Shown here piece after piece: positions 44,395-55,992 of a stretch of 64,000 nt of DNA. The stretch covers positions 9,931,045-9,995,044 of the forward strand of contig BSYO01000016.1 of the NCBI GenBank assembly GCA_033239525.1, written 5' to 3'. The notes beneath the pieces are model-generated. The model was not told the DNA's origin, searched no databases, and saw nothing but the letters and a program-made list of their open reading frames with translations. Positions within the stretch are counted from its first letter, which is position 1; every line of letters starts with the position of its first letter. Source of the stretch: Nepenthes gracilis. Its lineage: Eukaryota; Streptophyta; Magnoliopsida; Caryophyllales; Nepenthaceae. Made by a program: the position numbers and the translations under genes.

Positions 44395-44760
44395 AATCAG
44401 AATGGGTTCTCAATGTAGATGGATCGTCTACGGACTCAGAGCAAGGCCAGAGTAGTCCTGAGGACCCCAGACGTGTCTGAGATGAAGTACTCCCTCAAAC
44501 TCGACTTTTCGGCCACCAATAACATTATCGAATACGAAAACCCTATTAGCCAGGCTAAGGCTAGCAAAAGAGTGTTCCACCAGACGACTGACCATTTACA
44601 ACGACTCTCAGCTGGTCATTAACCAGATAAACCAGAGTTTTGAGGCGTGCAACCCTCACTTAGCCAAATACTTAGTTAAGGAGAAAGACGCCATCCGGAG
44701 ATTTGTTAAGGTGGACATGGTCCACGTCTCCAAAATTGAAAACTGGAAGGCAGACTAACT
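44395..44760 (+). pseudogene. Element A archaeal-type RNase H (aRNH)
   Basis: WVLNVDGSSTD (catalytic D), then ...KYSLKLDFSATNNIIEYENP (E), then YNDSQLVINQ (D at about 44602), then ...AIRRFVKVDMVHVSKIENWKAD. A second RNase H after the Ty3 one is a Tat-lineage hallmark. Frame changes occur near 44435 and 44560. All three acidic positions are still readable. Confidence 0.75.
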
Positions 44761-44788
44761 TGTCAGGATAGCGACAATCGAAAATCCA

Positions 44789-45620
44789 GTGCAACATTCA
44801 AGGGACATGTGGGAAGTCCTGAGAACTCCTAGCACGGAGGAGCAGGAAGTAATGCAAATCTCCAACATGAAAAGTTGGATGACACCTTACCAGAGATACC
44901 TGGCAGGCAGAGCACAGCCAGACAACACAGACAAAGCCAAGCGGATCAAGAAGACGGGCGGTTGGTACACCATAGTCGATGGACAACTATATCGCCACGG
45001 TTACTCGATTCCGTACCTCCGGTGCTTAACTCCTAAGGAGGCAAACTATGCCTTAAGCGAAATCCACCTTAGGATCTATGGATCACATATTGCCGATAAA
45101 AATTTAGCGTTCAAGATCATGCACTAGGGATATTATTAGCTGACAATGAAGCAAGACGCCCTTGACTTCGTAAAGAAATGTGATAATTGCCAACTCTACG
45201 ATAATTTTCACCACCAGCCGCCTACCAAGTTGAGATCTCTTCAAGCTCTTTGGCCTTTCGCGCAATTAGGGCTCAATATTCTCTGCCTATTTTTCATCGC
45301 GACAGGGCAAAGAAAATTCATCATCGTGGGCATCGACTACTTCACAAAGTGGGTTGAAGCTACCCCACTGGCTAAGATCACCGAGCACAACGCTTTAGAA
45401 TTTATCCACCAAAGTATAGTAAGCAGATTTTGCGTTTTTGAGGTCATTGTGACTGATAACAGAACCCAATTCTCTGAGAAACACTTCACCAAGTATCGCA
45501 CCAATCTAGGCATCAAATTGGTCACACTTCAGTGGCGAACCCGCAAGCCAACGGACAGTTGGAGGTCAAAAATCGCACGCAACTCCATGGTTTAAAGACC
45601 AAGCTGGAGGACACAGGGGG
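44789..45620 (+). pseudogene. Element A integrase (near-complete, with stops)
   Basis: Frames 44789-45127 and 45146-45595 are in the same phase, separated by two TAG codons. The zinc domain has an H-H-C-C set (EIHLRIYGSH ... CDNCQ). The core reads GLNILCLFF, VGIDYFTKWVEATPLAKI, then VTDNRTQFSEKHF. The first catalytic aspartate of DDE is replaced by Asn (AAT 45075+200, that is 45275-45277), the second (TDN) is intact, and the glutamate lies in a frameshifted region after 45540. It would integrate cDNA. Confidence 0.8.
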
Positions 45621-46095
45621 CTCATTGGTTGACAAGCTACCCTCCATCCTATGATCTAATCAGATGACTCCAAAGGAATCGACATGCGAGACGCCTTCAG
45701 TCTCTGCTATGGGACTGAATCAATAAATTTGATTGAGATTGGGCTTTCAAGTCTTAGAGTTGAGTCCTTTGATTGGAAAGATAACTCCCAGAAAATTCGA
45801 GAACACCTAGATTTGTTGGAGAGAGTTCGCGACACTTCCAGAATGCAGACAGTGGCCTACCAATAATGAGTCGCCCACTATTACAATAAGAAGGGAAAAT
45901 CGCGACAATTTGAAGTTGGGGATTTAGTCTTACGAACCATTGACACCACGGGTAAGACCACCAATCAGAATAAACTTTCCTCGAATTGATAAGGTCCTTT
46001 CCTAATCTCAGCCGTTTTGCAGAATAAAGCATACAAATTTCGGACCTAGAACAGCAAGTTAGTCCCACGGATGTGAAACGTGATCTACCTCAAGC
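45621..46095 (+). pseudogene. Element A pol C-terminal tail
   Basis: The frame 45684-45866 (AFSLCYGTESINLIEIGLSS, KIREHLDLLERVRD) then AHYYNKKGKSRQFEVGDLVLR and KAYKFRT correspond to the usual post-core region of gypsy integrases. It aligns with 58770-59216 of element B. Confidence 0.75.
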
Positions 46096-46316
46096 GCTAA
46101 TTCCGGCAAGGGCATAGGTAGGTCATCCATGTTGTACGTGTATACTTGTAATAAATATGTCGATATTAATAACAGAAATTCTCTTTCCATTGTATCATGT
46201 TGTTCTTTCTTTCCTTCTCTGTTCCATATGCATGTGTGTACGTTTGTGGGGTTATACAAACGACCTAGACTGCCCCTAAGTCGGATAAATTTGTACCCAT
46301 TCGTAATTAAACTATA

Positions 46317-46545
46317 GTCATCCAGACGGCCCACGAGCGGTCGAATTAAAACCTAGTCATCTAGGCAGCCCATAAGCGGTCAAATTAAACCTTGGTCATC
46401 TAGGTTACCCATAAGCGGTCGAATTAAACTTTGGTCATCCAAGGGCCCATACACAGTCGGATTTAGACCCTGGTCATCCAAACAGCCTATTAATAGTTGA
46501 ATCAAACATTGGTCATCCAAGTGGCCCGTTAGCGGTCAAAATCTT
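46317..46545 (+). repeat. 39-bp minisatellite of element A (six copies)
   Basis: The word GTCATC recurs at 46317, 46356, 46395, 46434, 46473 and 46512, exact 39-bp spacing. The unit is roughly GTCATCYAGGCRGCCCATAA plus GCGGTCGAATTAAACCTTG. In one plus frame most units read as a 13-residue repeat (WSSRQPISGQIKP-like). Confidence 0.92.
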
Positions 46546-46937
46546 AGAGGATTTAAACAACACATGTGACAACCTACTTCACAAGGAGATAACGCGATTA
46601 GTCAATGACGGTCGGCATAAGCAATGTACTCTGTCCAAAATTGGCCACCCAAGTCCACGCTTGGGCAGAGTCATCAAGCCTCTACTTACGCGCTAGTGTG
46701 GAAGATATCTTGATATCTTCTCCAAGACTTAAGTCCATCGGAGAGCATCACAAACGTCTCAAGTACTGCGAGACAGATCGCCAGCTTGTGTACAATACAC
46801 CAAGTCGGCTGGCCAACACAACAACAAGTAGTTAAAACGACAACAAAGACAAAGATGCAGAATATCAATAAAATAATTATTTTATTGATTATGTACATGA
46901 ATTTACAATTACATACAAAAAAGTAAGGGTACAAAAT

Positions 46938-48782
46938 CTATGGTAGAGTAGAGCTCCCAGGAGGAGGCGGCAATGGCCCCTGATCACTCCGAGACAGTGC
47001 CACGAGGTTCTCGCGATGCGAAACAGAATGGTTTTCTAGGTGAAGATATTCAACTGAAAAGTTAGGGTAAACTAGCCGTGCAATGTGCCAGCTGATGTTG
47101 ACACCTTCCCACACCCATGCCCACTGCATATCGGAGATCTCATGGGACGTATGCGAGTGGCCAACTTGTTCTCTAATGATGTCATCTGTCCTGAGAGTTG
47201 GTCAATACGCCTCGCCACCCAATCAGCTTCCTCTCTCAGACGGACAATCTCTTCCTTCAGCTTGATGTTTTCCTCCTCCAGGCTTGATATTACAGTCTAA
47301 AGGGCAACTATGTCCTCATGATGCTCCACCTTAAGCAGCTCCATCTCCATCTCCTTCTCGAACCAGGCTATCTCTCTGTCGTGGTCAGAGATCACTAAGT
47401 CTCTTTGGCGCAGTCCCTTGCTGACTGCACCCATTATTCTCTCATCCTACAAAAGCCAAGAGCGTTAAATAACAGCAACGAAGGAAGAAAAGGGAGGGAA
47501 GGTTTCGAAGGTTTACCTGCCAGACTCTGCGATCCAGCCTCATTGGCCTGCTCCGAGACCTTGGCCTTGGCAATGGAGGACTGGAAATAATAATCTCCTG
47601 GACAGCCTCTGTAAAAACCTCCACCGCAAACTCCTCTGATAACTCCACAGTAAGGCCAACCGTCTCAGCAAGCTCTCCAACAGCAGGCTCTTCCGTCAGC
47701 TCAACACTGATGCCAACCACCACTAGGGGTTCTCTGGCAGTTGGAACCTCAGGCACCTCCAAGAGCTCATCGATAGTTGGCTTCTTAGATAATTCAGCAT
47801 CCTGCACAACATGGAGCTCAACAGGTGGCTCCGACTACACCGCCAAATGCTCCGGTTGCGGTAGAGCAAGAACGACGGTATTCACAGTGGAGCGCAGCCT
47901 GACCCTATATGCTTCCACAGTAGCCTCAACATTGCCAACACCGGAACTGTCCTTGACTCCAGTGAACTAGCCAGCCAAAACATAATCTGACTCTATGGAG
48001 GAAGAAGAAGGCATCACCGTCAACGTCTTCTTCTGCCTTGGACTACTGGGAGCTTCTTCGGTAGAAGGTGTGCCGGCAGACTCGATCGTAAGAGCCCCAA
48101 CCTTCCTCTTACGGGAAGGCACCTTTAACTTATACACCAAAGAAGGTGATCCCCATCGTGTCTTCTTGGCCTCCGCACAAGAAACCAAATGGTCTCTTCG
48201 GAACTCTGAAAGGCAGCCCTCCACAAGCTTCAGAAGCGGCTGCACTGTCGCAGTGTCCTCGTCGGTGGGCGTTCCAGTGTAAATGTCGGGTACCCTGCCC
48301 CAGTCTCTTGCCAAGGGCTAGGAGGTGTCGACATGAATATAGAAAAATCAGTTCTTCTAATTCTTTAGAAAATCATATATAGCACTGCTGATTTGGAGTC
48401 CTCATGGGGACAGGGATACCCACTCTCTACCCTGGACGAACTGAAATATCATCGTAACCTCCTCCACCGTCAACAATTTCGAATGGCAGTAAAGAAAGAT
48501 GCAAAGTGTATATAAGTACCGTACAACATTGGCGTGAAACTGTACGATGGGGATCTAAAGGGCGGTCAAAATGCCCAGCAGCTCATCAGGGATTGGAAGG
48601 CATAACCCACTCCTCAAGTGGGCCTCATACACAATGATGCAGCCCTGAGGAGGAGAGCAAACCTTGTCTCCCTCGCCGAGCGTCCTGAAGACGATCGCTT
48701 TACGAATGTTATACTCAACGTACAACTCCCTCACTTTATTGGCTTTAATCACTGAAGTAATCTGGGTTACAGAAGGCACCAT
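46938..48782 (-). pseudogene. Element A antisense extra ORF (PF04195-like) with intron
   Basis: The ATG at 48782 (minus) gives MVPSVTQITSVIKANKVREL, then a PF04195-like block (YNIRKAIVFRTLG, CSPPQGCIIVYEAHLRSGLCLPIPDELL). A break follows at about 48555, after which WGRVPDIYTGTP, RRDHLVSCAEAKKTRWG and a KRKVGALTIES basic region (47967-48314) come. An acidic, repetitive stretch (47520-47810) is followed by an intron (47447-47518), a coiled coil, and the conserved end VWEGVNISWHIARLVYPNFSVEYL...PPPPGSSTLP (46938-47129). Its function is unknown. It is the best preserved of the three antisense genes here. Confidence 0.8.
47447..47518 (-). other. Intron in element A antisense ORF
   Basis: Minus-strand donor GGCAG|GTAAACC (47518) and acceptor TTTTGTAG|GATGAG (47447), 72 nt. 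Canonical GT-AG. Confidence 0.75.
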
Positions 48783-49050
48783 AAAAATGAAAGTAAAAAT
48801 GTTGTAGAACACTTCAAAAGTTTTCAGAAAAGAAAGCATGTGAAGTTTGAAACGTAACAAATGAAGTACCTAAAGATTTGTGAACGTTGAAGAAGGAGAA
48901 CCATCTCGTAAACATGCACCCATCATTGTTAACACGTGTCGCTCCCTGAAAGGGTGCAGACAATTTAGTTCCTCTGGCACAATAATTATCGGGATTGTAA
49001 ATTCACTGCATGCAGACACGTTATCAACTTTTCAACTGACAGTCCAGTGG
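48783..49050. other. Putative promoter side of antisense ORF, element A
   Basis: This lies upstream (minus strand) of the antisense ATG. No clear TATA box is seen by eye; the sequence is shared in part with element B (55690-55990), including a CATGCAGACAC/TCCGCATGCAGTG-type block. Confidence 0.4.
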
Positions 49051-49074
49051 CATGATGGCGCATCGTTTCAACTC

Positions 49075-49385
49075 CCACCAGTTCTCCGAATTCTGGTCTA
49101 AACAGTCAACGAATCTGATCAACGCTTCTTCAGCAGTTCTCCGAATTTTGGCCCAAACGGTCAACGAATCCTATCAACGCTTCCTTCAGAAGTTCTCCGG
49201 ATTCTGCCCTAAACGGTCAATAAATTTGGTCAACAATCTTCTCAGCCAATTCTCTGAATTTTTGCCTAGACAGTCAACGAATTTGGTCAATGATCTTCTC
49301 AGCCAGTTCTCCAGATTCTGGCATAGACGTTCAATGAATCCGGTCAACGATCTTTTCAGCCAATTCTCCGGATCTGGACTTTAAG
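49075..49385 (+). repeat. 55-57-bp minisatellite of element A (about six copies)
   Basis: [GA]TTCTCC/T recurs at about 49081, 49136, 49192, 49249, 49306 and 49362. Units contain GTCAACGAAT and CGATCTTC words. An open plus frame (49052-49384) spans the array and encodes 19-residue repeats of the type QFSEFLPRQSTNLVNDLL. Confidence 0.9.
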
Positions 49386-49532
49386 GTCAACAACTATAAG
49401 CAACACTATCAACAGACTAAGAATCATCACCAATTTCATCACCAAGTCACCTCAGGCAAGTAACCCAACCACTCGCGTCTGATCTTGAACATGTTGAAGG
49501 CCGGAGTCCCAAGCCACTAGTATAGGGGCTAG

Positions 49533-50501
49533 TAATGGGTACGCTAATAATGGGCTCGCCCAAGAAGAAGGAGTGACCTAGATCTACAATGGCCCGTTTG
49601 CACCTAAATAGTTAACATCAGTCGTTGACTGGACAAAAGGCCAATGAAGCAGGAGAAACCCAAGAGCAGGATGGACAACTTACTCCTAAGACGGCCAATG
49701 TTTTTGTTGACCAGAAGTATGACCGGTTGACTGTCCGAAAATCAGGCCTCAAGTGGGCTAAATCCAGTTTAGCAGCCCACACATCCGTCATCGACCAGTA
49801 ACGGTCATCTCCCCTAATTTCGCACTCTCCACAGAAGGTAATTTCTATTGTAACTGTCATCAGTAAATTTAATGCGCATCCCTGAATGAAGGCCCCAGAA
49901 TTATTTCCTTGACTGCTGGAAACCCTAGCGGTTACAGAATACAGAAGGAAAGCAATCAATCCACCGACTATTACTGCCATAATGGCTTCACGCCAAAAAG
50001 GGCAGGGATTCCAACAGAGCGCGGGAATCAAACACTTCTAGACAATGAAAGCATCGCAGCACAATAGCTATAAAAGGCCACAAAATTCTCACTCCAGGGC
50101 ACGTTCTCATTTTGCCTACAAAAGCCTCATACAGAAAAAGCTCTCACATTTTCGACATTCTAGCGCTCTCGCTCACTCTCTTTGCTACTATGTTCTCAGG
50201 AAATATAGTATTTAGAGACTTCATTCCTCACGAGTAACAAAAGCCTCTCTGCTTACGAGAGCACTTTCATATTACAAACACTCATCGCATCCATACATTG
50301 CATTTTATTGCATCCCCCTTCTTATTTTGAAGGTTGCTTACTGACTTAAGCGTCGAAATATTTTCGATTGAACAATATTTCGCTGTCATCTGACCTCCTG
50401 TTCATAATTGTGGTATGTAGGATTCAGACTCGGAGGACAAAACTGAACTAAGACGGACGACTTGACCTGAATCTATTCGAAATTTAGATTCAGGACGTAG
50501 C

Positions 50502-50502
<1 letters not shown>
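49533..50502 (+). repeat. Element A 3' LTR
   Basis: Starts TAATGGGTACGC (TG mutated to TA) and ends CAGGACGTAGCA, 970 bp. Homologous along its length to 39795-40744. It is preceded by a purine-rich TAGGGGCTAG. Confidence 0.9.
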
Positions 50503-50546
<44 letters not shown>

Positions 50547-50583
50547 CGTATTAATAATAATAATAGTAATAATAATAAACGTA

Positions 50584-50614
<31 letters not shown>

Positions 50615-50624
50615 TAGTTTTAAT
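50503..50624. repeat. (AAT)n microsatellite, right half
   Basis: ATAATAAT tract with CGTATT and AGT interruptions. It is the continuation of the array left of element A (39655-39794). Confidence 0.92.
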
Positions 50625-50830
50625 GTGGTGCAGGAATAGTAATTCTCAGTATACTGGGAATAAATAATACCAAGGTGGTGGGCAATAATATGTATTCCTT
50701 TGAATCCGAAAATAAATATTCCCAAAAATAGTTATTCCTTACTAAGTTGCAAACCAAACTAAGGAATTGTTATTCCCGAAGAAATAGGGTGGGAATAGAA
50801 TTTCTATTCCCACCAACCAAATGCGCCCCT
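50625..50830. repeat. Possible MITE remnant
   Basis: Contains GGAATAGTAATTC, TAGTTATTCC, GGAATTGTTATTCC and ends CCCACCAACCAAATGCGCCCC, resembling the end of plant Tourist/Harbinger-like or hAT-like MITEs. The opposite end is not found. Confidence 0.3.
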
Positions 50831-50964
50831 AAAGATTTATATATGTGCCTCATTAATCTTCCTAATCCATATCATCATAATGACCACCTTTCTTATTCCC
50901 TATTTACGTGACAGTTCCGTTGAAGGCATAGGCTTTGAAGCACTTCCAAGAGAGTAACCCGGCA

Positions 50965-51450
50965 TCATAGAGCCAATGTTTGGTTCATTGACAAGGATGG
51001 GGAAGGCAAGAAGGTTGAGCTAGCAGCTTCTGGAGGAGGAGGCACAATTGAGGAATCATGGGGCACCTTAGACACGTTCCTTATGGCCGCAACAGCGGAG
51101 GGTGGTAGTAATGCAAGAACTAGAGAGGAAACAAGAATGTTTCGCATCGTAGGAATGGGTTTTACTTGATCTACAGTGTCCTTCGTAGGAGGGAAGATGC
51201 GACCAGAAGGTTGATAGACCATTTTCGGCCGACCAGGGCGCCTGTTTCAATTGTGCCCTAAGGCATGGCACACCAAAAAATTGGACCGTTTCTGGGGGGC
51301 ACTCCACTGTGATATGGATGGCAACATCCTCCCTGGATTTCGCATCAAATCCAATCACGAGGTACACCGATTCTGGCAGCGGGACAGTCTCAACACAAAT
51401 CCTGGCAAATTCTAGCCCTTTCAGAGTCTCAGTTTGTCTATCCACGTGCG
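50965..51450 (-). pseudogene. Probable LINE ORF1-like fragment (DUF4283/zinc-knuckle type)
   Basis: The minus frame from 51445 reads RQTETLKGLEFARICVETV, then LPESVYLVIGF, then IHITVECPPETVQFFGVPC. This is like the linker between DUF4283 and the zinc knuckle of plant LINE ORF1 proteins (a LxFARICVE block and a VEYPP-QC-CxxFGH block). The zinc-binding cysteines are largely lost. A proline- and serine-rich frame follows to 50965. Plant LINE ORF1 binds element RNA. No reverse transcriptase domain is nearby, so this is a short remnant or a coincidental similarity. Confidence 0.45.
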
Positions 51451-53390
51451 ACGGCTCTTTAACTGTACTATCAAGTTCTTATTCTGATTTTTAAAAATAA
51501 AACATATCATAATCAAATGTTTGATCATTTGTTCACACACAATCCAAATGTCAATTTATGATTCTACAATAAATACTACCAAATAATCTAATAACAATTA
51601 AATATCTAAGTAGAGATTTTAGAAATTACATCCAAAAATAACTCCAGTAATTTATCTTTTAATTGACTAAGATAATAAGTAAGAAAAAGTATTTTAAATT
51701 AAGAATAGAGCAACCAACAATATATCTAATATTATAATTGTATTACAATCATTAGGGTCTCGGTCAAATACAAATTCTAAAATTAAAACAATAAACTGTT
51801 AATCTAAATAATTAAAATGTATCTAAAACATCTTTAAAATGATATCTCTTTTGAATAACTTTTTAGTGCTCAAAATCCCTTACAAATGATATCCAAGTCT
51901 GTTAATTTAAAAAGTTAACAAAAGATGGTGATAGTAAATCTAATATTTATCAAAGCATGTATAACTTTATATGTGTGGATATGGTAACTAACATACAAAG
52001 GACAATAATCGTGAATCAAAAATCAAAATATTAAAAAATGTTAAAAATACGATAAAATATGTCAAAATCATTCAAATAGATAAGAAGGTAAAACATGTAA
52101 AATTCGTGTAACTAGATAAAAATATAAAACATATGAAAATTGTTCAAATAGATAAAAATGTAAAATATACAAAAAATCGTTTAAAAGGATAAGACGTAAA
52201 ACATGCAAAAGCGTTCAAACGAATCACAACATTAAACATGAAAAAGTCATTCAAAAAGATGAAAATGTAAAATATGTAAAAATTATTTATACAGATAAGA
52301 AATAAGGATTAGTAATCAAATATAAATATTTTTTTTTTATTTTTCTCATATTAGAAAAATATTTTAATAAAGAAAAAATATTATTAGTAAATCAAATGTC
52401 AAACTTATTTTTCATGGCTTAAAAAAGTAACGTTTAACCCTGAATAGAGATGTTATATATAGCCAAACCATCCACAAATTATGAATAATAATATATGAAT
52501 TTTAGTTGTGGAAACAATCATAACTCGAACATTAATATTCTTTTTTGTTAGTGAAATCATTACTGATTCTTAATCTTTTTGTATGTTAGTTTTATTTTAG
52601 TATATTTTATGTAACTACCATTTTGACATATTTGGTTATGAGTACATTGATTTTGGCATAATTTGTATTATTGTATAAATTTTGACCTAATTAAATATTA
52701 TTATTTTGCTTTTGTATGAGTTATCAAAAAATAATGTTATCATCATTTTAAAATTTCAATCATAGCAAAATTTCAGTACATTAAATTAATATATATCCAC
52801 GTATAAAAATATCTATGTCTTTTTAAATATTAAACTCATTTTTATCTTTATTTTTGCTAAATTTTTAAATTAATGAGTTTGAATTTACTTGTTGGAGTGT
52901 TGAATCAGGAGTACACTATATGGATATTAGTTTAAGGTGTTAGATTTGATTTAATATTTTATTATAAATAAATGTTTCATAATATTAGTTTGTTTTAGTT
53001 CTCAGTTATTCTAGTATTGCTGGTCTATGTTGTATTAGACCAATGAAGATGATGATAGAATTATATGAGTCAAACAATAAATTTGTATAGTGTTTACACT
53101 TTTAATACTCGGATATTAGTTAAAATATTTTTTTAAATATGATTCGAGGTCAAATAATTATTTATATTTAAAACCATTTTCTAGTGTGGCATTGGGTCCT
53201 TTGATTTAATTATTATGTTATTTTAGATCGTTTAACAGTATTTAATTTATATATTTACATTCCAATTTTTATTTTAAAAATTTTAAGTCAATGAAATAAA
53301 TAATTAAATTTTTGATATTTAAAGATAAAATTTTAATTTAAGTTAATTATGAATTAATAAAATAATAAATTTGATTTTGGAATTAGCTAC
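51451..53390. other. AT-rich intergenic DNA
   Basis: No coding or RNA feature is recognised. Between 52020 and 52300 there are loose repeats of (A)TAAAA..GTAAAACAT type every 40-60 bp. Confidence 0.6.
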
Positions 53391-54220
53391 ATAACAGCAA
53401 CAATCATGATCAAGCAGCCACCATTGAAGATTCAAAAACTAGCAGTAAGAGCTCAAGTATGTTCAAGGATGGACGTAAGTTCAAATGTCACAAGTCACGT
53501 ATCAACAACTATAAGACCCCAAAGTAGCGTTGAGATCATAGCGTGAACACCATACCTTGAGGACATCTTTAGCCCCAATGGATCGATCAGACATTCAATA
53601 TGCATTTGGATCAGTGTGTTACTGTGTTCATCAATGGCACCGAGTTTACCCTGAAAGTACCTCTTGGTACGGGGTTGATTGGAGGATCATTTTGTAGAAT
53701 TTGGAGAACACTCTTTGATTAATTTTAAGATTTAAGTGTTAGTTATTGAGGAGACAACATTACTAAGCCATTCAAATTGGGGATTAGGTCTGCCAATTGA
53801 CTCATCTAGGATTGAAGGAGTTATTGATGGGGATAGACCCAACATAGACTAAGAATAGGGATCTCACATATCTTAATGGTTATTATAGAATAGTTAAAAC
53901 AGTTTAGTGGCACTTTATGTTGTAAATTTTTGGATTGTACTCTATTAACACATTGGAAGAAATTATTTATGACCCTCGATCGATTATTAAGGCTAATAAA
54001 TTTATGTGGCCGATTCATGACCAAAAGTTAACTTTGATTGCGTTTTCCTCAACTTAGGATATTACGACTTAATCTGGATAAGACCATGATTTTAATTTAA
54101 ATCATTTGTACATATTTAGACTTACTTTCCATATGATTTTTTATGGTGATGCCATACACATAGAAGTTGATCATGTTCACCAGGTGAAAACATAGATTAT
54201 TGTTTATTAAAAATTGTAAT
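53391..54220. other. Unrecognised moderately GC-richer stretch left of element B
   Basis: Composition differs from the AT-rich DNA to the left, suggesting an old transposon or gene fragment (for example around 53500-53700). No frame longer than about 65 codons and no known domain is visible. Confidence 0.35.
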
Positions 54221-55273
54221 TGATACGCCCTAGATTCAAGTTTCGAACAAATTCAGATCAAATCGATTATTTAAGTCTGGTCCGTTCTACGGAGTTTGGA
54301 TCCTACACATCACAACTACAATAAGAGGTCAGGTGACGGCGGAAGGTTGTCCCACCGAAAATATTCCGACTCTTAAATTAGCGAACAGCCTTCAAATTAA
54401 GAAGGTGAAAGTAAGAATGCAAGGAAATGCAGGGAGTGTTTGTGATGAAAAAGTGCTCTCATGGAGAGAGGTTTTAGAGGCTCGTGAGGAACGTGGGCCC
54501 TAAACACTGAGTTCACTGGGAACGTAGTGACAAAGAGAGAGAGCATTTGTATTCTAAAAGCATGTGAGCTTTGCAAAAGAGAGCTTTTTGAGAGTATTTG
54601 CCGGTCGAGTCTAGGCGTTTTGTGTGCCAATGAGAGCATGCCTTGGAGTGAGGACATCATGGCCTTTTATAGGCGTTGCTTTTGATTGTCTTTCTAGTGC
54701 AGAATGGTTTCATTCTCGTATTTTGTTGGGATTGTTACCTTTTCTGACATTGAGCTTTTATGTCAGTAACAGTCACTAAATTGATTATTTTTCTTTTACG
54801 TTCTGTAATCATTAGAGTTTTTGACAGACAGGGAAGAGATTTTGGTCCTTCCTTTAGATATGCGCATTGAATCTGCTGATGATCGTTGTAGAGGAGATTG
54901 CCTTCTGTGAAGAGCGTGAAATCAGGGGAGAAGACCGTTGCTGGTCAAGGACGGTCGTGTGGGCCAAACTGGGCCTGACCTACTTGAGGCCTGTCCTTTA
55001 TATGGTCAACTGGTTATACTTCCGATTAATAGAAGCGTTGACCGTCTTACATAATTTCGGTCAATGAAAGTATTGACCGTCTTACATGATTTTGGTCAAT
55101 GAAAACATTGACCATCTTGGGCCCAAGTGGGCCATCCTGCTCTTAGACTTTTCTTGGCTCATTAGACTTTTGACCGGTCAACGGTTTACGTTGACTGTCC
55201 ACGCACTAATGGGCCGTTGTGCATTTGGGCCATTCCTCCTTCTTGGGCAAACCCATTACTATCGTACCCATCA
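54221..55273 (-). repeat. Element B 3' LTR
   Basis: Runs from TGATACGCCCTAG to CGTACCCATCA, 1053 bp. Its reverse complement aligns with the LTRs of element A, including CGGAGTTTGGATCCTACACATC and blocks around GAAATCAGGGGAGAAGACCG (54920). Internal GAGAGAGAGC and CTTTTATAGGC words correspond to the LTR transcription region. Confidence 0.88.
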
Positions 55274-55429
55274 CTAGATCCCCATGTTGATTGTCTGGGA
55301 CTCCGACCTTCAGCATGTTCAAGATAGGTCGCGAGCGGCTAGGTTACTTGCCTGAGGTGACCTAGTGAGAAAACTGGCGAAGACTCTTGGCTTATTGATC
55401 GCGTCGTGTGCAGTTGCTAATCATGTCGC

Positions 55430-55690
55430 CAAGATTGAGAGAACTAACATAGAAGGTCATTGACTGAATTCGTTGACCGTCTAGGCCAAAATTTAGAGAA
55501 TAGTTGAAGGAAGAGTTGACAAGATTTGTTGACCGTTTAGGCAAAAAACTGGAGAACCGCTGAAGGAGGCGCTGACCGAATTCGTTAACCATCTAGACAA
55601 AAATCTGGAAAACAGCTGAATGAAGCGTCGACCAGATTCATTGACCGTCTAGGCAAAGATCTGGAGAACTGCTGAAGGGAGTGGAAGTTG
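55430..55690 (-). repeat. 55-57-bp minisatellite of element B (four to five copies)
   Basis: GAGAAC/T.GCTGAA..GACC words recur at about 57-bp spacing. It is the reverse-complement counterpart of 49075-49385. On the minus strand an open frame (55392-55592) gives RFSSFLPKRSTNLVN-type repeats. Confidence 0.85.
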
Positions 55691-55992
55691 AAATGACGCG
55701 CCATCATGCCGCTAGCCTGCCAGTTGAAAAGTTGGCCACATGTCCGCATGCAGTGAATTTACAATCCCGGTAATTAATACGCTAGAGGATCTAATTCAAC
55801 TACATCCGTGCAGGAAGCGACACATGTCAACAATGATGGGTGCACATTTACGAGACGGTTCACCTTCTTTGGCGTTCACACTCCTTTAAGTAGTTTGTCC
55901 GTTGCTTTTCAAATTTTCCATGCTTTCCTTCAACTTTATTTCCTGAAAAGTTTTCTAAGTATTGTGCTATCTTCCTTCTTACTTCCATTCTC

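Larger units (their letters stand above)
39795..50502 (+). mobile_element. Element A: structurally complete Tat-lineage Ty3/gypsy retrotransposon
   Basis: LTRs of 950 and 970 bp flank a PBS, gag, protease, RT, RNase H, aRNH, integrase, a tail, a 39-bp minisatellite, an antisense ORF with an intron, and a 55-57-bp minisatellite. ATAAT precedes the 5' LTR (39790-39794) and follows the 3' LTR (50503-50507), but because the target is an AAT repeat this TSD is weak evidence alone. LTRs look roughly 80-85 percent identical by eye, so the insertion is old. Stops and shifts in all ORFs make it non-autonomous today. Confidence 0.92.

Noticed and set aside
54397..54660. 87-codon minus frame in element B LTR
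   Set aside because: It is inside an LTR and not conserved in the other LTRs.
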